A DNA stretch of 6,427 nt. Origin: an uncultured Collinsella sp. (GTDB lineage: Bacteria > Actinomycetota > Coriobacteriia > Coriobacteriales > Coriobacteriaceae). The position numbers were made by a program, and so were the translations under genes. Shown piece by piece: positions 1-5,737 of the stretch (position 1 is the first letter of the stretch; the number at the start of each line of letters is the position of its first letter). Under the pieces are notes generated by a model. It saw nothing but the letters and a program-made list of their open reading frames with translations. It did no database searches and had not been told where the DNA came from. Where the stretch lies: NCBI GenBank assembly GCA_900544225.1, contig UQUD01000104.1:1-6427 (forward strand), given 5' to 3'.

Positions 1-558
1 TGCCCCTACGTCAAGAAGGTCCACGTGGCCGCCGAGCGCCTGGTGCGCGAGGGCTATCGCGTGCTCGTCGTGGGCGAGCCGGGCCATCCCGAGGTTGAGG
101 GCATCCTGGGCCATGCCGGCGATGACGCGCAGGTCGTGAGTTGCGCCGCCGATGCGGACGCGCTGCCGCTCAAAGGCAAGGTAGGCCTGGTTGTGCAGAC
201 CACCCAAACCGCGCAGAACCTGGCCGAGGTTGTAGCCTCCATCACCCCGCGCGTGCAGGAGCTGCGTGTGATCAACACCATCTGCGCCGCCACGAGCGAG
301 CGACAGCAGGCAGCAGCCGCACTTGCCAACCGCTGCGACTGCATGGTCGTGGTGGGCGGTAAAAACTCGGGCAACACCCGCCGCCTGGCGCAGATTTGCG
401 CCGATGTTTGCGAGCGCACACATCATATCGAGGAAGCTTCCGAGCTACAGGCCGCGTGGTTTACCGACGCTCACCACATCGGCATCACAGCCGGAGCCTC
501 CACCCCGCAAGAACACATCGAGCGCGCCGTCGAGCGCATCAAGGAGCTTTGCCACTAA
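1..558 (+). CDS. ispH: 4-hydroxy-3-methylbut-2-enyl diphosphate reductase (IspH/LytB), 3' part
   Basis: This is the last step of the MEP isoprenoid pathway: a cytosolic [4Fe-4S] enzyme reduces HMBPP to IPP and DMAPP. The reading frame is open from base 1, and the 185 residues seen cover the C-terminal two thirds of a protein that is usually about 300 residues. Residue 1 is the Cys of the CPYVKKVH motif, equivalent to the second of the three cluster cysteines (C96 in E. coli). Then come GHPEVEG at 28-34 (substrate-binding His and the proton-donor Glu), QTTQT at 66-70, the third cluster cysteine in ICAATSERQ (Cys95 of the fragment), GGKNSGNT at 119-126 and GITAGAST at 161-168. All expected active-site motifs of this part are present. 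The first cluster cysteine and the start lie upstream of the window. It ends in TAA with no fused ribosomal S1 domain, unlike the ispH-rpsA fusions of many clostridia. It is probably co-transcribed with the next gene, 2 bases downstream. Confidence 0.97.
   Translation, partial: CPYVKKVHVAAERLVREGYRVLVVGEPGHPEVEGILGHAGDDAQVVSCAADADALPLKGKVGLVVQTTQTAQNLAEVVASITPRVQELRVINTICAATSERQQAAAALANRCDCMVVVGGKNSGNTRRLAQICADVCERTHHIEEASELQAAWFTDAHHIGITAGASTPQEHIERAVERIKELCH
541..546 (+). promoter_or_regulatory. Likely ribosome binding site of the DUF512 gene, inside the ispH end
   Basis: AAGGAG sits in the last codons of ispH, 14 bases before the ATG at 561. The spacing is longer than usual, so initiation may partly depend on ribosomes finishing ispH. 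There is no better Shine-Dalgarno sequence nearer the start. Confidence 0.45.
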
Positions 559-560
559 TC

Positions 561-2003
561 ATGGACCAGACCGTACCCGCATACGCCGCCGAGGTGGCCG
601 ATTACGGGCGCAGCCGCGACCCCGAGCCGGGTGATGGCGCGCTTGTAAAGAGTGTGCGTCCCGAATCGCCCGCATGGGATGTGGGTATCGAGCCGGGCAT
701 GCGCGTGCTCACGGTCAACGGCGAACAGCTGACCGATATGATCGTGTGGCTCTGGGAGGCCGACGACGACACCGTCGAGCTGGAGGTTTTCGATCCGCGC
801 GACGGCACCGTCACCCCCGTTGAGCTTGATCGCTTTCCCGGCGAGGACTGGGGTCTGGAGTTCGATGGCCCCATCTTCGATGGCATGCGTACCTGCGTGA
901 ACGCCTGCGTGTTCTGCTTTATGACCATGCTGCCCAAGGGCGGACGCTCCACGCTCTACATCCGCGATGATGACTACCGCCTAAGCTTTTTGCAGGGCAA
1001 CTTCGTCACGCTGACCAACCTCACCGACGAAGATGTGCAAAACGTCATCCAACGCAACATGAGCCCCATGAACGTGTCGGTCCACGCCGTGAGCCCCGAC
1101 GTCCGCCGCCGCATGATGGGCCGCAACGCCCAGCGCGGCATGGACGTGCTCGAGGCCATCATGGCAGCCGGCATCGAGATCCACGCCCAGATTGTGCTGT
1201 GTCCCGGCATGAACGACGGCGAGGAGCTGGAAAAGACCCTGCGTTTCTGCGAGGAGCACGAGCAAATCACCAGCCTGGGCATTGTGCCGCTCGGTTTTAC
1301 CAAGCATCAGAACCGTTTTAGCTGGTCCTACAGCGACAAGCCCGAGCTGGCGCGCGAGACTATCGCCATGATCCGGCCTTTCCAGGACCGTGCCTTCGAG
1401 CGCTTTGGCCGCCACACCTTCCAGATGAGCGACGAATTCTACCTTGATGCCGGCATCGAGCCTCCCGAGGCGGACTTTTACGACGGCTACCCGCAGTACT
1501 ACGACGGTATCGGCATGATCCGCTCCTACCTGGATGAGACCGACAACGTGCTCGCCGCCGATGCTGAGCGCCTACGCCGTGTTCGCGAGGCAATCGCCGC
1601 CCGTGGCCAGCGCCTGCTGTGCCTCTCGGGCGCCAGCGCGCGCGATACGGTGGCGCGTTTTGTGGAATCGCCGCACGGCCTTGCCGGTACCGTCACGGCC
1701 GTCAAAAACCGTTACTTTGGCGGCAACGTGGACGTGACCGGCCTCATCGTCGCCTGCGACATCTTGGAGCAGCTGCCGCAGGACCTGTCGGGGGTTATGC
1801 TCTTTGTGCCTAAGCTCATGTTCAACGCCGACGGTATGACCCTTGACGAGTATCATCGTGACGAATTACTCGCAAGCCTTACCGGTCGCGGCGCCGAGGT
1901 TCATGTGGTATCGACCATGCCGCATGAGCTGCTCGATACCCTGGAGCGCATCCTTGGCATAACGCCCGCCAATTCAACTATTCCCGCTGACCCTACCCAT
2001 TAA
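561..2003 (+). CDS. DUF512 family protein with N-terminal PDZ domain and radical-SAM core
   Basis: A 480-residue putative Fe-S oxidoreductase (COG1625-like, NifB/MoaA-related) with no established function. Residues about 25-90 form a PDZ-like domain (GIEPGMRVLTVNGEQ at 42-56). The CxxxCxxC radical-SAM signature is at Cys112, Cys116 and Cys119, followed by LPKGGRSTLY and a DDDYRLSFLQGN block (124-147). VSVHAVSPDVR (172-182) and VLCPGMNDGEE (212-222) fit the radical-SAM barrel. SDEFYLDAG (290-298), YFGGNVDVTGL (385-395) and FNADGMTLDEY (421-431) match the DUF512 C-terminal region. The ATG at 561 is preferred: the frame stays open upstream to a TTG at 396, but that start would bury 163 bases in ispH. 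No signal peptide or membrane segment is seen. The gene sits 2 bases after ispH and 10 bases before der, a neighbourhood also seen in clostridia, which hints at a link to ribosome assembly or Fe-S metabolism. That link is inference. The residues after the third cysteine read FMTMLPKG where I recall FxDQLPKG in many relatives. Confidence 0.93.
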   Translation: MDQTVPAYAAEVADYGRSRDPEPGDGALVKSVRPESPAWDVGIEPGMRVLTVNGEQLTDMIVWLWEADDDTVELEVFDPRDGTVTPVELDRFPGEDWGLEFDGPIFDGMRTCVNACVFCFMTMLPKGGRSTLYIRDDDYRLSFLQGNFVTLTNLTDEDVQNVIQRNMSPMNVSVHAVSPDVRRRMMGRNAQRGMDVLEAIMAAGIEIHAQIVLCPGMNDGEELEKTLRFCEEHEQITSLGIVPLGFTKHQNRFSWSYSDKPELARETIAMIRPFQDRAFERFGRHTFQMSDEFYLDAGIEPPEADFYDGYPQYYDGIGMIRSYLDETDNVLAADAERLRRVREAIAARGQRLLCLSGASARDTVARFVESPHGLAGTVTAVKNRYFGGNVDVTGLIVACDILEQLPQDLSGVMLFVPKLMFNADGMTLDEYHRDELLASLTGRGAEVHVVSTMPHELLDTLERILGITPANSTIPADPTH

Positions 2004-2010
2004 AGGAGAG
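2002..2010 (+). promoter_or_regulatory. Ribosome binding site of der
   Basis: AAAGGAGAG begins in the TAA stop of the DUF512 gene. Its AAGGAG core is 5 bases from the ATG at 2014. The strong match supports that ATG as the der start. Confidence 0.8.
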
Positions 2011-2013
2011 CAG

Positions 2014-3348
2014 ATGAAACCTATCGTCGCCGTCGTCGGACGCCCCAACGTGGGCAAGTCCACGCTCGTCAACCGCCTGGCCCAGACCTCGGACGCCATC
2101 GTCCACGAGTCCCGCGGCGTCACGCGCGATCGCTCGTATCACACGGCCGATTGGAACGGCCGCGAGTTCACCATCGTCGACACGGGCGGCATCGAGCCGC
2201 TCAAGAGCGACGACGTCTTTGCCACGTCCATCCGCGACCAAGCCCTCGCCGCCGCCGAGGAAGCCGCCGTCATCCTGTTTGTGGTCGACGGCCGCACCGG
2301 CGTCACCGAGGAGGACGAGTCGGTCGCTCGCATGCTCAAGCGCTGCGACAAGCCGGTCTTTCTGCTGGTGAACAAGCTCGACAACCCCGATCGCGAGAAT
2401 GACAACATCTGGGAGTTCTATTCGCTCGGCATCGGCGAGCCCACGCCACTCTCGGCCCTGCACGGCCACGGCACGGGTGACCTGCTCGACGACATCGTGG
2501 CCCTGTTGCCCGAGGAGGAGGACGAGGTCGCCGACGCGTTCCCCGACGCGCTGAATGTGGCCATCATCGGCCGCCCCAACGCCGGTAAGTCCTCGCTGTT
2601 CAACCGCATCCTGGGCGCCGACCGTTCCATCGTGTCCAACATCGCCGGCACCACGCGCGATGCCATCGACACCGTCGTCGAGCGTAACGGCAAGCACTAC
2701 CGCATGGTCGACACCGCGGGCATTCGCAAGAAGAGCACCGTGTACGAGAACATCGAGTACTACTCCATGGTCCGTGGCCTGCGCGCCATCGACCGCGCCG
2801 ACGTAGCGCTGCTCGTCGTCGACGCCTCCGTGGGCGTCACCGAGCAGGATCAGAAAGTCATGGGCTTGGCCATCGAACGCGGCTGCGCCATCGTGGTGCT
2901 GCTCAACAAATGGGATCTACTCGATGATGACCGCAAGCGCGAGGCCTGCATGGAGACCGTCGACCGCCGTCTGGGCGTTATGGCTCCCTGGGCCCAGTAC
3001 CTGCGCATCTCAGCCCTGACCGGCCGCAGTGTCGAGAAGATCTGGGCGATGGTCGACGCCGCCGAGAAGACGCGTTCGCAAAAGATCAGCACCTCGCGCC
3101 TCAACACGTTCCTCACCGACCTGCGCGAGTTCGGTCATACCGTGGTGGACGGCAAGCGCCGCCTGCGCATGCACTACGTGACCCAGACGGGCGTCAACCC
3201 GCCGACGTTCACGTTCTTCGTAAACCACAGCGACCTGGTCAACGACACCTACCAGCGCTACGTGGAGAACCGCATGCGCTCGACCTTCGATTTTTCTGGC
3301 ACGCCCATTCGACTCTTCTTTAGGAAGAAGGAGCAAAAGGATGCATAA
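2014..3348 (+). CDS. der: Ribosome biogenesis GTPase Der (EngA)
   Basis: Der is an essential cytosolic GTPase with two G domains in tandem that acts in late maturation of the 50S ribosomal subunit. The 444-residue length is normal for the family. G domain 1 has GRPNVGKST (9-17), TRDR (37-40), DTGG (56-59), NKLD (120-123) and SAL (147-149). An acidic linker (EEEDEVAD, 167-174) leads into G domain 2 with GRPNAGKSS (186-194), TTRDA (213-217), DTAG (233-236), NKWD (298-301) and SAL (333-335). Residues about 355-440 form the KH-like C-terminal domain, ending in the typical GTPIRLFFRKK. All nucleotide-binding motifs are intact in both domains. The start is set by a strong Shine-Dalgarno sequence at 2002-2010. 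The last 8 bases overlap plsY. Confidence 0.98.
   Translation: MKPIVAVVGRPNVGKSTLVNRLAQTSDAIVHESRGVTRDRSYHTADWNGREFTIVDTGGIEPLKSDDVFATSIRDQALAAAEEAAVILFVVDGRTGVTEEDESVARMLKRCDKPVFLLVNKLDNPDRENDNIWEFYSLGIGEPTPLSALHGHGTGDLLDDIVALLPEEEDEVADAFPDALNVAIIGRPNAGKSSLFNRILGADRSIVSNIAGTTRDAIDTVVERNGKHYRMVDTAGIRKKSTVYENIEYYSMVRGLRAIDRADVALLVVDASVGVTEQDQKVMGLAIERGCAIVVLLNKWDLLDDDRKREACMETVDRRLGVMAPWAQYLRISALTGRSVEKIWAMVDAAEKTRSQKISTSRLNTFLTDLREFGHTVVDGKRRLRMHYVTQTGVNPPTFTFFVNHSDLVNDTYQRYVENRMRSTFDFSGTPIRLFFRKKEQKDA
3328..3333 (+). promoter_or_regulatory. Ribosome binding site of plsY, inside the der end
   Basis: AAGGAG lies within the last der codons, 7 bases before the plsY ATG at 3341. Because that ATG lies just before the der stop, terminating der ribosomes could restart here, so translational coupling is likely. 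Confidence 0.75.
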
Positions 3349-4024
3349 TCCGATTCTGCTGACCGCCATCTGCGCCGTGGTCTCGTTCTTTATCGGAGCG
3401 ATTCCGTTTGGCCTGATCCTGGGCCGTGTGTTCAACCACACGGACATTCGCAAAGCAGGCTCCGGCAACATCGGCACCACCAACGCCCTGCGCGTGGCCG
3501 GCCCCAAGGTGGCCGCGCTCACGCTGCTGCTCGACTGCCTGAAGGGCGCCATCTGCGTTCTTATCGCCCGTCCGCTCATCGCGAGCGTGGGCTATGGCTT
3601 CCCCGTGAGCATCATGGCGCCCGGAGCCCCCGGCGACTGGATGCTCGGCATCATCTGCCTGGCAGCGGTGTGGGGCCACATCTTCTCGCCCTACCTCAAC
3701 TTCCATGGCGGCAAGGGTATCGCCGTGGGCCTGGGCGTCATCCTCGCCTGGTACTGGCCCATCGGTCTTTCGCTGTTGGGCATGTTTATCGTGGCCGTCG
3801 CCATCACTAAGTTTGTGTCGGTAGGCTCGCTTGCCGCGGCCATCGGTCTTCCCATCGCCGTCTGCGCGGTCTTTCCGTACGGCAGCCTGGGACTTAAGTT
3901 TTGCATGGCGATGATCGGCATCACCGTGGTGTGGGCCCATCGTGCGAACATCAAAAAGCTCATGACGGGCAAGGAGTCCAAGCTCTCATTTACCAAGCGC
4001 GTCACCGAGCCCGACGATAAGTAG
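3341..4024 (+). CDS. plsY: Acyl-phosphate:glycerol-3-phosphate acyltransferase PlsY
   Basis: PlsY is an integral membrane enzyme that moves the acyl group from acyl-phosphate (made by PlsX) to the sn-1 position of glycerol 3-phosphate, giving lysophosphatidate, the first committed step of phospholipid synthesis. The 227 residues are strongly hydrophobic, with membrane stretches at roughly 5-28, 55-78, 100-118, 127-152 and 158-200; exact boundaries are uncertain. The three family motifs are visible: GSGNIGTTN (40-48), GHIFSPYLNFHGGKG (112-126) and RANIKKLMTGKE (201-212). It is slightly longer than the usual 190-210 residues because of a longer loop around 80-100 and a charged C-terminal tail. 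The ATG overlaps the end of der by 8 bases and has a good Shine-Dalgarno sequence. gpsA, which makes its acceptor substrate, follows 9 bases downstream. Confidence 0.96.
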   Translation: MHNPILLTAICAVVSFFIGAIPFGLILGRVFNHTDIRKAGSGNIGTTNALRVAGPKVAALTLLLDCLKGAICVLIARPLIASVGYGFPVSIMAPGAPGDWMLGIICLAAVWGHIFSPYLNFHGGKGIAVGLGVILAWYWPIGLSLLGMFIVAVAITKFVSVGSLAAAIGLPIAVCAVFPYGSLGLKFCMAMIGITVVWAHRANIKKLMTGKESKLSFTKRVTEPDDK

Positions 4025-4031
4025 GAGAGAG
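4023..4031 (+). promoter_or_regulatory. Ribosome binding site of gpsA overlapping the plsY stop
   Basis: AGGAGAGAG shares its first two bases with the plsY TAG stop. Its AGGAG core is 6 bases before the gpsA ATG at 4034, which fixes that start. Confidence 0.75.
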
Positions 4032-4033
4032 TC

Positions 4034-5041
4034 ATGAATGTTGCGCTGATTGGCTCCGGCTCCTGGGGAACCGCCGTCGCCGGCCTTGCCGCCGCGCGAG
4101 CCGAGCGCGTGACCATGTGGGCCCATAGTGAGCAGACGGCCGCCGGCATCAATGGCGAGCATCGTAACCCCCGCTATCTGGTGGACTACGAGCTGCCCAG
4201 CAACGTCGTTGCCACGACGGACCTGACGCAGACGCTCGACGGTGCCGAGGCCATTATCTTTGCCGTGCCCTCCACGCACCTGCGCAGCGTATGCCATCAG
4301 GCAGCACCCTTCATCGCCGCCGACACCCCGGTACTCTGCCTCACCAAAGGTATTGAGCCCGAGTCCGGCCTGCTCATGAGTGAGGTCATCGCCAGCGAGA
4401 TTGGCAATGAGGCGCGCGTGGCGGCCCTCTCGGGCCCCAACCATGCCGAGGAGATCTGCCGCGGCGGACTTTCTGCCGCCGTCATCGCCAGCAAAGACTC
4501 GCAGATAGGGGAGACCTTTAAGGACCTACTCCTATCCACGGCCTTCCGCATCTACCTGTCGCAGGACATGACCGGCGTCGAGGTTTGCGGCGCCATGAAA
4601 AACGTCATCGCCATCGTGTGCGGCATTTCCGCCGGCTCCGGCGCGGGCGACAACACGCTTGCCCTCATCATGACGCGCGGCTTGGCCGAGATCAGCCGCC
4701 TGGTGCATGCCCGCGGCGGGCAGGCCATGACCTGCATGGGCCTTGCCGGCATGGGCGACCTCATCGCCACCTGCACCTCGGAGCATTCGCGCAACCGCAC
4801 CTTTGGCTACGAGTTTGCTCACGGCGTGTCGCTCGACGAGTATGAGGAGCGCACGCACATGGTGGTTGAGGGCGCCGTTGCGGCCCGCAGTGTCAGCGAG
4901 CTCGCCCGTTCACTGGGCGTAGACATTCCGCTCACCTTTGCCGTGGAGCAAACGCTCTACAACGGTGTTACTTTGGATAGGGCGCTCGAAATTCTCACCG
5001 ACCGCGTCCCATCGCAAGAGTTCTACGGACTCACCGACTAG
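4034..5041 (+). CDS. gpsA: NAD(P)-dependent glycerol-3-phosphate dehydrogenase GpsA
   Basis: This cytosolic enzyme reduces dihydroxyacetone phosphate to sn-glycerol 3-phosphate, the backbone for phospholipids. The 335-residue length is typical. The N-terminal Rossmann fold opens with the dinucleotide-binding motif GSGSWGTA (7-14) right after the first strand. Further conserved sites are the FAVPS strand (76-80), TKGIEP (104-109), SGPNHAEE (133-140) and the catalytic lysine in GAMKNVIAI (Lys189). The C-terminal substrate domain shows TRGLAEI (214-220) and GLAGMGDLIATCTSEHSRNR (236-255), then VEGAVAARSV (278-287) and the IPL segment (298-300). No key residue is missing. It lies directly after plsY, so producer and consumer of glycerol 3-phosphate are made from the same transcript. 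No promoter is visible in the 9-base gap. Confidence 0.98.
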   Translation: MNVALIGSGSWGTAVAGLAAARAERVTMWAHSEQTAAGINGEHRNPRYLVDYELPSNVVATTDLTQTLDGAEAIIFAVPSTHLRSVCHQAAPFIAADTPVLCLTKGIEPESGLLMSEVIASEIGNEARVAALSGPNHAEEICRGGLSAAVIASKDSQIGETFKDLLLSTAFRIYLSQDMTGVEVCGAMKNVIAIVCGISAGSGAGDNTLALIMTRGLAEISRLVHARGGQAMTCMGLAGMGDLIATCTSEHSRNRTFGYEFAHGVSLDEYEERTHMVVEGAVAARSVSELARSLGVDIPLTFAVEQTLYNGVTLDRALEILTDRVPSQEFYGLTD

Positions 5042-5046
5042 TGCAG

Positions 5047-5051
5047 AAAGG
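5047..5051 (+). promoter_or_regulatory. Ribosome binding site of rpe
   Basis: AAAGG sits in the 18-base gap between gpsA and rpe, 8 bases before the ATG at 5060. It is a moderate match at good spacing. The gap is too short to hold a full promoter. Confidence 0.6.
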
Positions 5052-5059
5052 CTACTACC

Positions 5060-5731
5060 ATGGGTTCCATCAAAATCGCTCCGTCCATCCTTTCGGCTGA
5101 TATGGCCAACCTCAAGGGCGACCTCGACAAGATCGCCGGTGCAGACTTTGTGCACTTCGACGTGATGGACGGTCACTTTACCGGCAACCTCACCTTTGGC
5201 GTTGATATCCTCAAGGCCGTCAAGCGCTCCACCAAGGTGCCGGTTGACGCACACCTCATGGTGTCGAACCCCGACGAGACGGTCGATTGGTATGCCGACG
5301 CCGGTGCCGATATGATCACCGTTCACTACGAGGCCTCCACGCACCTGCACCGCACGCTCACGCACCTGCAGCAGCGCGGCGTCAAGGCCGGCGTGGTGCT
5401 CAACCCCGCAACGCCTGTCTGCGTGCTCGAGAGCATCATCGAGGTCGTCGATATCGTGCTGCTGATGAGTGTGAACCCGGGCTTTGGCGGCCAGAGCTTT
5501 ATCCCGGGCACCATCGCTAAGCTCCACGAGCTCAAGGCCATGTGCAAGCGCCACGGCGTGTCGCCCATGATCGAGGTCGACGGCGGCATCTCTTCCAAGA
5601 ACATCGCCGAGGTCGTCAAGGCCGGCGCCAACGTACTCGTAGCCGGCTCCGCCGTATTTAAGTCCGAAGATCCCGCCGCCGAAGTTGCGCTGCTGCAGAA
5701 GCTGGGCAATGAGGCTGCACAGGAGGCATAA
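5060..5731 (+). CDS. rpe: Ribulose-phosphate 3-epimerase
   Basis: Rpe is a cytosolic, metal-dependent TIM-barrel enzyme that interconverts D-ribulose 5-phosphate and D-xylulose 5-phosphate in the pentose-phosphate pathway. The 223 residues match the usual length. APSILSAD is at 7-14. The metal ligands and catalytic acids line up as His32 and Asp34 (HFDVMDG), His65 (VDAHLMV) and Asp174 (IEVDGGI). The phosphate-binding loops are VNPGFGGQSF (138-147), DGG (174-176) and VAGSAVF (194-200). One oddity is the loop after the first catalytic Asp, which reads DGHFTGNLTFG where most family members have DGHFVPN, and the following Pro of the GP pair is Val. The intact metal and phosphate sites favour Rpe over D-allulose-6-phosphate epimerase, though the two are related. 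The gene lies 18 bases after gpsA and 6 bases before the next gene. Confidence 0.95.
   Translation: MGSIKIAPSILSADMANLKGDLDKIAGADFVHFDVMDGHFTGNLTFGVDILKAVKRSTKVPVDAHLMVSNPDETVDWYADAGADMITVHYEASTHLHRTLTHLQQRGVKAGVVLNPATPVCVLESIIEVVDIVLLMSVNPGFGGQSFIPGTIAKLHELKAMCKRHGVSPMIEVDGGISSKNIAEVVKAGANVLVAGSAVFKSEDPAAEVALLQKLGNEAAQEA
5721..5726 (+). promoter_or_regulatory. Ribosome binding site of the cysteine desulfurase gene, inside the rpe end
   Basis: AGGAGG is a perfect Shine-Dalgarno core within the last rpe codons, 11 bases before the ATG at 5738. It supports that start and ties translation of this gene to the rpe transcript. Confidence 0.7.
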
Positions 5732-5737
5732 ATCCTT

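Noticed and set aside
396..560. N-terminal extension of the DUF512 protein from a TTG at 396
   Set aside because: It would overlap the conserved end of ispH in another frame, and its Arg/His-rich translation looks like a frame shadow. The ATG at 561 directly after the ispH stop fits the PDZ domain start.
2040..2620. Repeated GRPNxGKS-coding segments in der as a possible recent duplication
   Set aside because: The two G domains are the normal ancient architecture of Der, and the domains have diverged as expected.
1993..2697. 234-codon open frame on the minus strand across der
   Set aside because: It is antisense to the well-conserved first half of der. Long minus-strand frames are expected from G/C-rich third positions, and the translation shows no recognisable motif.
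3010..3940. Two overlapping minus-strand open frames across the der/plsY region
   Set aside because: Both are low-complexity shadows of der and plsY codons, with no domain and no independent start signal.
5042..5059. Possible promoter or terminator between gpsA and rpe
   Set aside because: The 18-base gap holds only a Shine-Dalgarno-like AAAGG. No hairpin with a T run and no spaced promoter boxes are visible.
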